A DNA stretch of 64,000 bases from Flexivirga alba (GCF_042661025.1 NZ_JBHSWH010000001.1:3596001-3660000), one strand, 5' to 3'. Positions 8,891 to 17,254 are shown, numbered from the stretch's first letter. The notes: generated by a model not told the origin, from the letters alone. Numbers and translations are program-made.

Positions 8891-9280
8891 GGGGCCACCT
8901 CGCTTCCATACAGTTTCGTCGGTCTGAACAGGTGAAAGGAATACGGCAAACACACGCCCCACCCCCGCTCATATTTCCCTTTCAACTTACGCCTCAAACG
9001 GCCGATCACCCAGGTGTGTGTCACCGGGGATCGGTCGGCCCGTAAACCCGTGCCGATCCTCCCGAATGTGCCGAGTGACGTTTTTCTTCGCCCGTCGGGG
9101 GTAGTTACTCCGCTTGAAGCGGCGTCGACACCTGGTATTCGCCGCAGTGTCGCCCCGGACCCCGGCAGCCATGCCTGTGCTGGAGGTGGCCTTACCGAAC
9201 CTCACCGCCCAGCGACAGGTGACCGGGCGTCAGATCGGCGTCCCGAGTCCACGAGGCACCAGTCCCATTGGGAGGAACAG
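8891..9280. other. Intergenic region between divergent genes
   Basis: This 390-base stretch contains no convincing gene. It holds the plus-strand promoter candidate at 9080-9104 and an AT-richer patch near 8960-9000. Long frames crossing it lack family resemblance. Confidence 0.6.
9080..9104 (+). promoter_or_regulatory. SigB/SigF-type promoter for the PRC-barrel gene
   Basis: GTTT, a 15-base spacer and GGGTAG lie 177 bases before the ATG at 9281. The match is complete except for G instead of T/C at the last -10 base. Confidence 0.55.
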
Positions 9281-9739
9281 ATGATCAACACAGACCAGAT
9301 CCCAACCCTGCTCGAGCACGGCACCGTTGTCGGCGACGACGGGTCGAAGATCGCCAAGATCGACCTGGTCTATGTCGACGACAACTCGGGCAGGCCCCGT
9401 TGGGTCACCATCAAGACCGGCATGTTCGGCGGCGCGGCCTCCTTCGTCCCACTGACCCAGGCGGACGCGGACGGCTCGCAGCTACGCGTGCCGTATGACA
9501 AGAAGACCATCAAGGACGCCCCGCAGGTGGAGTCCGATGAGCACCTGAGCCCCCAGGAGGAACAGGAGCTTTTCCGCTACTACCCGTCGGGCGGCGACGG
9601 TCAGCAGCGTGGAGACGGATCCGCTCCACCAGGTGCGGTCGGACACGACACCTCCGGCCCGACGACCCGACGACTGACCGCGTCGGGGATCGGTGCCGAC
9701 ATACTCCGCCGCGCCCGCCGGCAGCAGACCTCTGAATGA
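9281..9739 (+). CDS. PRC-barrel domain protein
   Basis: The 152-residue protein begins with a PRC-barrel domain (residues 8-75: GTVVGDDGSKIAKIDLVYVD, then a strand-rich block ending VPYDKKTIKDAP). The segment LSPQEEQELFRYY at about residue 92 is common after this domain in stress-related actinobacterial proteins, and the last 45 residues are low complexity. PRC barrels are small beta-barrels used in RNA processing and photosystem assembly; the stress form has no proven function. The start is fixed by GGAGG at 9271-9275. A related gene lies at 10863. Confidence 0.85.
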   Translation: MINTDQIPTLLEHGTVVGDDGSKIAKIDLVYVDDNSGRPRWVTIKTGMFGGAASFVPLTQADADGSQLRVPYDKKTIKDAPQVESDEHLSPQEEQELFRYYPSGGDGQQRGDGSAPPGAVGHDTSGPTTRRLTASGIGADILRRARRQQTSE

Positions 9740-9751
9740 ACGAGGAAGGAC

Positions 9752-10328
9752 ATGAGCAAGAACACGAACGACACGAACGAGAATCCCGAGGGCACGTCTG
9801 GCAAGAACGCCGAGCGGATGCACGAACCGAGCACGCCATGGGGCCGCGCCGTGGCTTGGGCCGCACTGTCCGGTGATGTTGCTGGTCACCCTTGTCACGG
9901 TGATCCTGTCCGCGCTGGTCCTCGTCGGTCTGGTCGTCAGTGGGCCCGCGGCCAATTCCGTCAGCAACGCCATCGGACTGGGCTCCACCGCGGTGCTGGT
10001 ATGGCGGATCGCCAAGTGGCCGGTGATGCTCGCGATCGTGGTGCTCATCGTGGCGCTGCTCTACTACGCCACCCCCAACGTGAAACAGCCCTTCGCCGGC
10101 GTCATCGTCTTCCTGCTCTGGCTGTGGATCACCAACCTGGCGCTGTTGTTCGGCGCCCAGCTGGACGCCGAGCTCGAGCGCGGCCGTGAGCTACAGGCCG
10201 GCATACATGCGGAGGAAACCATCCAGCTCCCACCCCGCGACACCCGCAAGATCGACAAGGCGCGTGCCAAGGAGGACGACGATGTCGCTCGCGGGGCACG
10301 CCTGCGGCGCGACGAGCGCGAGGCGTGA
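9752..10328 (+). pseudogene. Remnant of a YihY/BrkB-family membrane protein
   Basis: The ATG at 9752 (with GGAAGG upstream) opens an N-terminal tail of about 37 residues. The rest of the gene continues in another frame from about 9876 with the BrkB C-terminal helices (LVVSGPAANSVSNAIG, LYYATPNVKQP, FLLWLWITNLALLFGAQLD) and the typical end IQLPPRDTR. About 150 residues between the tail and the helices are missing, and a further 40 residues normally found between VKQP and AGVIVFLLW are absent. The family is an inner-membrane protein of unclear role. A short membrane protein could still be made from the GTG at 9873. Confidence 0.75.
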
Positions 10329-10354
10329 GGACTCATGAAGCACAGGAGGCCGTG

Positions 10355-10756
10355 GTGGCACTGACTCCGCAGGACGAGCGCGCGTTCAAGCTGCTGATGA
10401 TCGACCTGTGTCTCGATGATCCGGAGTTCATGAGACAACTGGTCACCCGCCGCCACGGCTGGACGCGACGTGTCCGGCTGATCCGCACCGGGGGTGCACT
10501 GGGCTGCTTCAGCGCCCTGCTCGCCCTGTCGCTGAGCGGCGCGACCGGGCTCGCCTGGGCGTTCCTCGCCGCGGCCCTGGCGCTGGCCGGAGTCGCCTGT
10601 AGCATCGGCGCCGTCGTGCCGCGCCCCGTCCCCGCCCGGGCCCGCTGGTTACGCATCCGATTGCGCACCGGGCGCGTGGCCCACCACTATCACCTGGCAA
10701 TTCTGCGGTCCTGTCACAAGACCTCGACCACGCCGGCACCGCGCGACAGGCGTTGA
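10355..10756 (+). CDS. DUF3040-like membrane protein
   Basis: From the GTG at 10355 the protein has 133 residues. It starts MALTPQDERAFKLLMIDL and has one hydrophobic hairpin of two helices near residues 45-90, a layout close to the DUF3040 family, small actinobacterial membrane proteins of unknown role. The start is chosen because AGGAGG lies five bases upstream; the GTG at 10352 is too close. The C-terminal 40 residues look degenerate. It follows the BrkB remnant by 26 bases. Confidence 0.6.
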   Translation: MALTPQDERAFKLLMIDLCLDDPEFMRQLVTRRHGWTRRVRLIRTGGALGCFSALLALSLSGATGLAWAFLAAALALAGVACSIGAVVPRPVPARARWLRIRLRTGRVAHHYHLAILRSCHKTSTTPAPRDRR

Positions 10757-10800
10757 CCCGCAAACTGCAGCTGGAGCATCCCCGGCGTCTGCGCACGACC

Positions 10801-10825
10801 GGTTCCGTTTCGCCACAGCGGGTAC
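10801..10825 (+). promoter_or_regulatory. SigB/SigF-type promoter for the second PRC-barrel gene
   Basis: GGTT, a 15-base spacer and GGGTAC lie 37 bases before the ATG at 10863. The whole block is duplicated almost base for base at 12284-12308. Confidence 0.7.
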
Positions 10826-10862
10826 GGCACTGGATGTGTCCAGAAGCATAGGAGCCGAAGCA

Positions 10863-11177
10863 ATGCAATTTCACGCGGAGAACATTCGAGACTGGCGCGG
10901 CCGCGACGTTGTCGACCAATCCGGGCACAAAGTTGGCACGCTGGAATCGGTGTATGTCGATACCACCACCGATGAACCGGTGTTCGGCTGCGTGACCATC
11001 GGCATGATCGGCCGGCGCCGGTTGACCTTCGTGTCGCTCGACGGTGCCACCGTGTCGCCTGCGCACGTGAAAGTGACCGCTGACAAGAAGCGGCCGGCTT
11101 TGCCGGGCAGCGCCTACTGGGTCGGCGCTGACGTCCTCCGGTGCGGTCGGGGTGTCACCGGACCGGCTACGGGGTAA
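10863..11177 (+). CDS. PRC-barrel domain protein, shortened at the C-terminus
   Basis: The 104-residue protein carries one PRC-barrel domain (residues 6-75: WRGRDVVDQSGHKVGTLESV, then a block ending KVTADKK). After residue 78 it departs from the usual DKKxVKDAP continuation and ends within 25 residues, so the tail was probably replaced by a deletion or frame change. AGGAG eight bases before the ATG at 10863 fixes the start. A strong SigB-like promoter lies just upstream. Confidence 0.75.
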   Translation: MQFHAENIRDWRGRDVVDQSGHKVGTLESVYVDTTTDEPVFGCVTIGMIGRRRLTFVSLDGATVSPAHVKVTADKKRPALPGSAYWVGADVLRCGRGVTGPATG

Positions 11178-11505
11178 GAGATAGCGCATGAAGGTCAGGA
11201 CTGCGATCACTCCGGTCCGGCGACACGCGCGGACGGGTCGCTGACCCGGTGCTGCTCGTTGGGCCCGGCCCACAAGTCAACCGTCTCCGAAAGCGTGCCC
11301 GGGCGATAAGTCGGCAAGCCGAGGTCCTCGCGCCGCCTGCTGGCCAAGTCAGCGGGGTATGGCGGACCCGCGCCACAGCGATCCGGGGAGGTGGTGTCGC
11401 CGCCTACCTGATGGGGATGCTTGCGTTCCTCGTCATCGTCCTCGTTACGGCCGTGTGCCAAATCAGCCGCTGAGTCTCACAGATCTACGCCAAAACGACG
11501 ACGGC
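11178..11505. other. Region without a supported gene
   Basis: This 328-base stretch has no frame with a good start and family resemblance. Near 11405-11473 a plus-strand frame encodes one hydrophobic helix ending in a stop, which may be the last piece of a lost small membrane protein. Confidence 0.4.
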
Positions 11506-11823
11506 TCACCTTGGTTCAGGTTCGTCTGTCGCGCGGCCGCGGTGCAGCAAGTGCCGGACGATGAGCCCGCTGGCGACGACTGCTGACGCAATGACGAGGT
11601 AGACCAAGTACCGGTCCAACCGTTGGCCTGACGCAGCCCTCGATGAACCGTGGACTGCGCCAGTGGGGTGGCCGTCGGCTGGTTCTCGGGGCCGCCGGCT
11701 GGTGCTCCGGTAGCTGCGAGTCAGCCTGGCCGACGCCTGCCCGGACCGCCTATTGGGACGTGTCCCGGTTGGTCGATGGCGGCCCTGATCATGCCGTGAA
11801 CGTACCCAGCGCGTCGGCGTCAT
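11506..11823 (-). CDS. Hypothetical small protein with one C-terminal membrane helix
   Basis: From the ATG at 11823 the frame encodes 105 residues. The first 75 are basic and serine/arginine-rich; the end carries one clear membrane helix (YLVYLVIASAVVASGLIVRH). AGGAGGGG lies upstream of the ATG at a good distance, the main argument for a real gene. No family is recognised, and the arginine-rich half is also what a shadow frame would look like. Confidence 0.4.
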   Translation of the reverse strand: MTPTRWVRSRHDQGRHRPTGTRPNRRSGQASARLTRSYRSTSRRPREPADGHPTGAVHGSSRAASGQRLDRYLVYLVIASAVVASGLIVRHLLHRGRATDEPEPR

Positions 11824-11853
11824 AGCGCTCCCCTCCTGACCGCCGTGCAAGCC

Positions 11854-12123
11854 TCAGGGCAGCTGAACCGTTCCCGGAAAGTCGTCGTGCGATTGCGGTC
11901 GGACAGGCAGCGCGCTGGGTGACCGTCGCGCGCGCAGTGCGGCCACGACCTCGGCTTCTCGTTTGATCAGATCGAGCAGTTGCGGGTTGAGCACTGGCCC
12001 GTTGACGCTCCGGGAAACGTAGGTGCTGGCGCGGCGTATGGCGTCTTCGAGTTGTGCCAGTTCGCCGATCAAAGCGCGCACGGATCCCGGTGCATGGGTG
12101 GGAATGTCGTTGTCAATGGTCAT
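11854..12123 (-). CDS. Small helical protein, paralogue of the one at 25001
   Basis: The 89-residue protein is mostly helical. Its core (SVRALIGELAQLEDAIR, then VLNPQLLDLIKREAEVVAALRA) matches in pattern and spacing the 64-residue protein encoded at 25001-25195. TGGAGG lies upstream of the ATG. A perfect ten-base-pair hairpin sits 23 bases upstream of the start. I do not recognise a named family; a role as a small stress-response protein is suggested only by the surroundings of both copies. Confidence 0.65.
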   Translation of the reverse strand: MTIDNDIPTHAPGSVRALIGELAQLEDAIRRASTYVSRSVNGPVLNPQLLDLIKREAEVVAALRARRSPSALPVRPQSHDDFPGTVQLP

Positions 12124-12145
12124 GCTGGCCTCCAGTGGGGCCGGT

Positions 12146-12170
12146 GACCGCTGCTTCGAGAGCAGCGGTC
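12146..12170. promoter_or_regulatory. Perfect hairpin in the leader of the small helical protein gene
   Basis: GACCGCTGCT (12146-12155) pairs with AGCAGCGGTC (12161-12170) around a five-base loop. It lies 23 bases before the minus-strand start at 12123, has no T run, and could be an operator or leader structure. Confidence 0.5.
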
Positions 12171-12227
12171 AGGTGATGTGCCCCCGCTGCTCGAAGGCCG
12201 TGTTCCACGGTGCGGGTCAGGTGCGGG

Positions 12228-12256
12228 CATTGTCAAGCGCCCGACAATGTGGGCGC
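12228..12256. promoter_or_regulatory. Two overlapping, mutually exclusive inverted repeats
   Basis: CATTGTC (12228-12234) pairs with GACAATG (12243-12249); GCGCCC (12237-12242) pairs with GGGCGC (12251-12256). Each stem uses the other's loop, so only one can form. The site is in the gene-free stretch 12124-12461. Confidence 0.4.
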
Positions 12257-12283
12257 ACGTCGTCCGGTCTGCCCCGGCACACC

Positions 12284-12308
12284 GGTTCCGTTTGGTGGCA
12301 GCGGGTAC
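12284..12308 (+). promoter_or_regulatory. SigB/SigF-type promoter, duplicate of the one at 10801
   Basis: GGTT, a 15-base spacer and GGGTAC. It is followed at 12330 by AAAGGAG without a start codon at the right distance, so the gene it once served seems lost. It may now drive the SRPBCC gene at 12462. Confidence 0.65.
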
Positions 12309-12461
12309 AACGCTGAATGTGCCCGGCAGTAAAGGAGTTCGACCAGACCCGCCGACGGCCGGACCTGCCGTGTTGTCAATAATCCGACTCCACCAGCTGC
12401 GACACGAGTACTGGTGGCCACGTGGCGCGCGGGTCAGCGCTCCCGAAACGAGAGGACCCGA

Positions 12462-12965
12462 ATGAGCCGCACCATGGCGGTCAGCGACAGCATCGTCATC
12501 GACGTCGATGCCGAGACGATCTGGCAGCAGGTCGCCGACCCGGCGCAGATGCCGAGGTGGAGCCCGGAGAACATCGGCGCCACCACACCGGCGGAAGGCC
12601 GTCCGCTGGAGGTGGGCGAGACCTTCGACGGCACCAACCGCCGCGGCCGGGCCCGCTGGGTGACCCAGTGCGTCGTCACGGCCTCCGACCCCGGACGGCT
12701 CTTCGCCTTCGACGTACGCATGATCGGTGCCCGCAAGCCGACGCTGCGCGGCCGGATCGCCACCTGGGCCTATGCCTTCGAGGAGGTCGACGGAGGCACC
12801 CGGATCACCGAGACCTGGACCGACGGACGGACGAGGTGGCCGGACCAGGCCGCCGCCGTTTTCGACCGCGCCGTCACCGGCGGCAAGCTCTTCGCGGACT
12901 TTCAGCGTGGCAACATCAGGCGCACCCTCGCCACGATGAAGGGCGAGTTCGAGCGGGCCGACTGA
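12462..12965 (+). CDS. SRPBCC-family (START-like) protein
   Basis: The 167-residue protein has the polyketide-cyclase/dehydrase layout of the SRPBCC superfamily: an N-terminal strand and helix (DSIVIDVDAETIWQQVAD), a central sheet (GRARWVTQCVVTASDPG) and a long C-terminal helix. These proteins bind hydrophobic ligands in a deep cavity. No ligand can be inferred. The start at 12462 follows GAGAGGA. The orphan SigB-like promoter at 12284-12308 may drive it. Confidence 0.8.
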   Translation: MSRTMAVSDSIVIDVDAETIWQQVADPAQMPRWSPENIGATTPAEGRPLEVGETFDGTNRRGRARWVTQCVVTASDPGRLFAFDVRMIGARKPTLRGRIATWAYAFEEVDGGTRITETWTDGRTRWPDQAAAVFDRAVTGGKLFADFQRGNIRRTLATMKGEFERAD

Positions 12966-13023
12966 CCGAGCCTGCTCGCCATACAACGGCGTCGCGTGTA
13001 GTAGCGCGCAACGTGCCCGGGGC

Positions 13024-13326
13024 TTATTCGGGGTCGTCGAACCGGAGCTGCCGGTTGACGACGTGCGCGGCCACTTCGTCGAGGGGTATGTCGTGGTCGG
13101 TTGCGAAGGAGCGAAGCCGGTCCAAGGCTGCAGCGGTGTCGGTTTTGAGTTGCACCGAGACCATGCCCGAGGCCTGGTGGACCGTGGGTGCCAGGTCCAG
13201 TAGAGAGGGAGCATCCGGGTCGGTGGGGCTGAGGGGCGTGTGGATCCCGTCGCGGGTATCGACCGCGCCGGTGTGCAGCAGTCCCGCCAGGAGTAGGAAT
13301 GCTCGGGGACAGTGACGGTCTGCTGC
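13024..13326 (-). pseudogene. Remnant of a GAF-ANTAR regulator (C-terminal part)
   Basis: The last 55 residues (VHQASGMVSVQLKTD, then LDRLRSFATDHDIPLDEVAAHVV) match in pattern the ANTAR end of the regulator at 14034-14768. Only a short stretch of the preceding domain is left (CPRAFLLLAGLLHTG), and no start codon with a ribosome site is seen. The frame stays open to 13440 but that part has no likeness. Most of the GAF domain has been lost. Confidence 0.55.
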
Positions 13327-13445
13327 GGGTGGGGGCCGTCGGCCGCCCCTCCACGAGGTACCAAGGACGTTACAATTGATCACCTGGTCACCCCAGACCC
13401 CGGTGGCTCCACTGAGCTGATTCCCAGTAGGAGGTACCACCTCTG

Positions 13446-13871
13446 ATGACCCATTCCGATGTCGTCCGCTTCCCCGCCGGTGATCACCAGCCGATTCCCC
13501 CAGACATGGCGGCGCTGCAAGAGCAGATCCGTGGCCTGCAGAGCGCGTTGCTCAGCCTGCCGGTGATCGAGCAGGCCAAGGGCGTCGTGATGCTGCAGTA
13601 CCGGATCGACGCCGAGACGGCGTTCGCCGTCCTGGATCGCGTGTCGCGGGACACCAACATCAAGATCCGCGAGATCGCCGCGCTGGTCTGCGAGGTCAGT
13701 TGCGGACACCAACGGCCCGACCCCAGCGCGGATCCTGTCCTGGCCCACGTGCTGGACCAGCTCGCCCCCGTCGCGACAACGCCTGCCGCAGAACCGGGCG
13801 ACCCGAAAACGACGACGCCGACGAACGGCAGGCCGCCACCGAGTCGTCTCCCTGCAGTCGGTCGCGGGTAG
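13446..13871 (+). CDS. Small ANTAR-domain protein
   Basis: The protein has 141 residues with an ANTAR domain at about 25-90 (LPVIEQAKGVVMLQYRIDAE, then DRVSRDTNIKIREIAALV) and a disordered proline/threonine-rich tail. It has no attached sensor domain, so it may work with a partner. AGGAGG lies in front of the ATG. ANTAR proteins bind RNA and act as antiterminators. It sits between a GAF-ANTAR remnant and two full GAF-ANTAR genes. Confidence 0.8.
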   Translation: MTHSDVVRFPAGDHQPIPPDMAALQEQIRGLQSALLSLPVIEQAKGVVMLQYRIDAETAFAVLDRVSRDTNIKIREIAALVCEVSCGHQRPDPSADPVLAHVLDQLAPVATTPAAEPGDPKTTTPTNGRPPPSRLPAVGRG

Positions 13872-14033
13872 GCAATGGCCGGGTGGACGCCGCTGGGGCT
13901 CGCCCGGCCGCGTAGGGTCAAGACCGGTGGTGTCCGTGGGAGGCCGTGTCATCCCCTCTGATTCCACAGCCGATGTTCGGCGGATGGGAGAGGCTATGGA
14001 CACCCGCATTGCCGGACGGCAGGTGCGGCCGCA

Positions 14034-14768
14034 ATGGATGACCTGAGTCGATTACGGGCCACCCTGGACGCGGTCATGCGAGCCGATGGTGACGACCCGA
14101 CAACGGCGACCACGGTCGCCGAGATCGGCTCGCGGGCGTTGCCCGGTGATGGCGCCGCGATCACGCTGATGTCCTCGGACACGCAGCGGCATACCCTGAC
14201 CGCCACCGACGAGGTGATCATCGCTGTCGAGCAGGCACAGCACATCGTCGGGGAAGGGCCCAGTCTGGACGCGTTCACCAGGGCACGGCCGGTGCTGGTC
14301 CCAGACCTGGGCCACGCCGAGTGGCAGGCAGCGTGGCCGGGCCTGATCGACCGACTGGCCCGCCTGCCGGTGGCGGCGCTGTTCGCCTTCCCGATGCGTT
14401 TGGGAGCGACCGTGATCGGGATAGCGCTGTGTTATTCGCGGGCGGCCGGAGAGCTGGACCGCGACGACCTGGCGTTCGCACTGGGTGCCTCGGACATTCT
14501 CACTGCGGCGCTGTCGCAGGTCGGCGAGAAATGGGTCCTGGTGGACGGCCACGACGGTGCATGGCTCGGCGACGGTATCCCGGGCAGCCGGGTGGTCCAT
14601 CAGGCAACGGGCATGTCGATGGTCCAGCTCGGCGGCGTCCCGTCCGCGATCGCGTTCGCGCGACTTCGCGCCCACGCCTTCGCGCACGGCCGCACCCTGG
14701 AGGACGTGTCCGCCGACATTGTCGCGCGCCGCCTGGTCCTGCAAGCCGACGATACGGGCCCACCGTGA
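14034..14768 (+). CDS. GAF-ANTAR domain regulator
   Basis: The 244-residue protein has a GAF domain (about 15-165, including IVGEGPSLDAFTRARPVLVPD and FPMRLGATVIGIALCY) and a C-terminal ANTAR-like domain (VVHQATGMSMVQLGG, then RLRAHAFAHGRTLEDVSADIV). The start at 14034 has no clear ribosome site. The gene precedes another GAF-ANTAR gene by 91 bases on the same strand and both probably respond to related signals. Confidence 0.82.
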   Translation: MDDLSRLRATLDAVMRADGDDPTTATTVAEIGSRALPGDGAAITLMSSDTQRHTLTATDEVIIAVEQAQHIVGEGPSLDAFTRARPVLVPDLGHAEWQAAWPGLIDRLARLPVAALFAFPMRLGATVIGIALCYSRAAGELDRDDLAFALGASDILTAALSQVGEKWVLVDGHDGAWLGDGIPGSRVVHQATGMSMVQLGGVPSAIAFARLRAHAFAHGRTLEDVSADIVARRLVLQADDTGPP

Positions 14769-14859
14769 TCGAGGACGCAACGAGCAAAAGGTCCCGACGG
14801 GACGCACCGTTTTACACTCGAAGACGAACCTGCATCGCGGGGAACGCACAGGAGACGCC

Positions 14860-15621
14860 ATGACTACAGCAGATCGCGAACAGCAGCTCGTGCGGGCCTT
14901 CGTGGAACTGTCCGACACCCTCGTCGGCGACTACGACATCACCGACCTGCTGCAGGAATTGGTCGACCACTGCGTGGACCTGCTGCGCGCCGACGCGGCC
15001 GGGATTCTGCTGGTCGATCCACGCGGCGGTCTACGGGTAATGGCCTCCTCCAGTGAGCACACCCGGCTGCTGGAGCTCTTCCAGCAACAGGCCCACGAAG
15101 GGCCGTGCGTCGACTGCGTCAGCTCCGGGGAGCCGGTGTCGGCACCCGACCTGGCCGAGCACACCGAGCGGTGGCCACGGTTCGTGCAGGCCGCCGCTGA
15201 GCAGGACTTCCATGCCGTGGACGCCGTGCCGATGCGGCTGCGGGACGAGGTCATCGGCGCGATGAACCTCTTCCGGACCCGCACCGGGGCAATGCCCGAG
15301 GCCGACCTGGATGTCGCGCGGGCGCTGGCTGATGTGGCGACCATCGGCATTCTGTCCGAGCGGGCGATCCATCACCGCAGTGTCATGGTCGCTCAGCTCG
15401 AAGGTGCGCTGAGCAGCCGTGTCGTCATCGAGCAGGCCAAGGGCATTCTGGCCGCCTCCGGAGCGACCGACATGGACCACGCGTTCACCGCACTGCGCGC
15501 CTACGCCCGTCGCACCCATACTCGCCTGTCGCAGGTTGCCGCCCAGCTCGCCCAGGGCACTCTGACCTCCACGCAGGTCCTCACCACCGGAGATGTGCCT
15601 GCCACCGAGAAGACTCCGTAG
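14860..15621 (+). CDS. GAF-ANTAR domain regulator
   Basis: The 253-residue protein has a GAF domain (about 10-170: DLLRADAAGILLVDPRGGLR, PMRLRDEVIGAMNLF) and a canonical ANTAR domain (180-235: LSSRVVIEQAKGILAASG, then LRAYARRTHTRLSQVAAQL). AGGAG seven bases upstream supports the ATG at 14860. It ends 79 bases before the hydrolase gene. Confidence 0.87.
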   Translation: MTTADREQQLVRAFVELSDTLVGDYDITDLLQELVDHCVDLLRADAAGILLVDPRGGLRVMASSSEHTRLLELFQQQAHEGPCVDCVSSGEPVSAPDLAEHTERWPRFVQAAAEQDFHAVDAVPMRLRDEVIGAMNLFRTRTGAMPEADLDVARALADVATIGILSERAIHHRSVMVAQLEGALSSRVVIEQAKGILAASGATDMDHAFTALRAYARRTHTRLSQVAAQLAQGTLTSTQVLTTGDVPATEKTP

Positions 15622-15700
15622 CCCGAGCGCACACTGCGTCAGGCCCGGCTCCATCGGCCCAGCGGTGCTGGACCCGCAAGAAATGGGTATGGAGTGCATC

Positions 15701-16522
15701 ATGACGGTGATCGCTCACGACGGCACGAAGCTCCATGTGGAAGACAGCGGCGGCACCGGCCGCCCGGTGGTGCTGATCCACGGCTGGCCACTGTCCGGTG
15801 AATCGTGGGCACCCCAGGTGCCCGCGTTGCGCGACGCGAGACTGCGCGTCATCACCTACGACCGGCGCGGCTTCGGCCGCAGCGACAAGCCGGCCGCCGG
15901 TTACGACTACGACTACCTGGCGGCCGACCTGCAGGCGGTGATCGAGGAAGTTGACCTGCGGGATCTGTCCCTGGTGGGCTTCTCGATGGGCGGCGGCGAA
16001 GTCGCCCGCTACCTCTCCCGGTATGGCGCCGACCGGGTCCGCAGCGTGGTGTTCGCATCGGCCGTTCCGCCATACCTGGCGAAGACCGCGAAGAACCCGG
16101 ACGGACCGCTGGACAAGGAGCGCGCCGGCGAGATGCTGACCGCGCTGCAGGTCCACCGGCACGCCTTCTTCGACGACTTCACCACGCAGCTCCTCTCGGC
16201 GAACGGGAACCTGGCCGTCGGGGAGAACGTCCAGCGCGACACGATGTGCCAGGCGCTGCAGTCGGATCAGTCGGCCGCCGAGGAGTGCCTGAAGGCCTGG
16301 GCCACCACCGACTTCCGGGCCGATCTCGCCGCGGTGACCGTGCCGGCCCTGATCATCCACGGCGACTCCGACGCGCTGGTGCCGTTCGAGGGCTCGGGGC
16401 AGCGCACCCACGACGCGATCGAGGGCAGTCAGCTGCACGTGATCAAGGGCGGCCCACACGGTGTCACCATGAGTCACGCCGACGAGTGGAACAACATTGT
16501 GGGCCGCTTCCTCGCGCGCTGA
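15701..16522 (+). CDS. Alpha/beta hydrolase, non-haem chloroperoxidase-like
   Basis: The 273-residue protein is a full-length alpha/beta hydrolase with the oxyanion motif LIHGWPLSGESW, nucleophile S95 in GFSMGG, an acid in IIHGDSDALVP and the histidine in GGPHGVTMSH. The layout is that of cofactor-free haloperoxidases and esterases that can form peracids; the physiological substrate is open. The start at 15701 follows GGAG; an ATG at 15683 is possible but lacks a site. A strong terminator follows at 16587. Confidence 0.88.
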   Translation: MTVIAHDGTKLHVEDSGGTGRPVVLIHGWPLSGESWAPQVPALRDARLRVITYDRRGFGRSDKPAAGYDYDYLAADLQAVIEEVDLRDLSLVGFSMGGGEVARYLSRYGADRVRSVVFASAVPPYLAKTAKNPDGPLDKERAGEMLTALQVHRHAFFDDFTTQLLSANGNLAVGENVQRDTMCQALQSDQSAAEECLKAWATTDFRADLAAVTVPALIIHGDSDALVPFEGSGQRTHDAIEGSQLHVIKGGPHGVTMSHADEWNNIVGRFLAR

Positions 16523-16586
16523 TCACCGGCCGTACTGGTGACGTCGCGCAACGTCAAGGAGTAACCAGCTGTGGAGGACATCGAAG

Positions 16587-16626
16587 CGGCCGTGCCGAGC
16601 GTGGGGCTTCGGCACGGCCGAGTTTT
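16587..16626 (+). terminator. Rho-independent terminator after the hydrolase gene
   Basis: CGGCCGTGCCGA (16587-16598) pairs perfectly with TCGGCACGGCCG (16609-16620), followed by AGTTTT. It also lies just beyond the end of the opposite-strand gene. Confidence 0.85.
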
Positions 16627-16629
16627 CTG

Positions 16630-17191
16630 TCATGCATCGCGTCCGACGTGCTGGAATGCCGGGTTGACGCTCGACATCTTGCGCACCGACGCCAGGTGAC
16701 CACCGAAGTAGCCGCCCGCGCCGACGCAGGCCAAGCCGGCCAGACCGATCGCGGCGCCCCGGCCGTGATGGTTGCGCTTCCGGGCGCGGTATGACGCGAG
16801 GTACAACGCGAAGCCGGTCGTGTTCGCCAGGACGTGCACAGCACCGATCCGCAGCTCCCGCCGGTCGGCGCTCGCCAGCTCCGCGAGACCGGTCACCGCG
16901 GTCGGCCACGCAGACAGCAGGGCCCGCACCGACCAATTTCCGCGCGGCTGGAGCCGCGTGCCGCCCGGCGAAGACGTCCAGCACGCCGGCGGAGATCCAC
17001 ATGCCGAGCGGTGCCATGGTCATCATCGGGTGCACGGCGTGTCCCAGCCACCCGCCCTGCAGCAGGTCGCGTCGTGTCGGTGACCGCACCAGCGCCTGGC
17101 TGATCGGGAACACGATCCCCGCGATCTGATCGAGCGAGTCGTCGTCCTCAAGCTGAGTTGTCAGTCGTACCAAGGGGTTTGCTGAGCGCAT
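16630..17191 (-). pseudogene. DUF2231-type membrane protein, frame broken near 16925
   Basis: From the ATG at 17191 (AGGAG upstream) the frame encodes LLQGGWLGHAVHPMMTMAPL and further DUF2231-like sequence up to KLVGAG. It then continues in another frame with ALLSAWPTAVTGLAELAS to the end GGYFGGHLASVRKMS. One base too many near the GGGCCC at 16920-16926 explains the break. DUF2231 proteins are small multi-span membrane proteins, often joined to Rieske domains. It may be intact in the cell if the break is a reading error. A SigB-like promoter lies 39 bases upstream. Confidence 0.75.
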
Positions 17192-17229
17192 GACTGTCTC
17201 CTGACGCTCCTGTGTGGTCAGTTCGGTCC

Positions 17230-17254
17230 TTACCCCGTCAACACCCGGACAAAC
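17230..17254 (-). promoter_or_regulatory. SigB/SigF-type promoter for the DUF2231 gene
   Basis: On the minus strand GTTT, a 15-base spacer and GGGTAA end 39 bases before the ATG at 17191. Confidence 0.65.

Noticed and set aside
12120..13364. Minus-strand frame of 414 codons across the SRPBCC gene
   Set aside because: It has no ribosome site or family resemblance, and the plus-strand SRPBCC protein is clear.
15683..15691. GGGTAT before the hydrolase gene as a SigB-like promoter
   Set aside because: No GNNT element at a spacing of 14-16 bases; the GGGTAT is part of a GTATG-type sequence.
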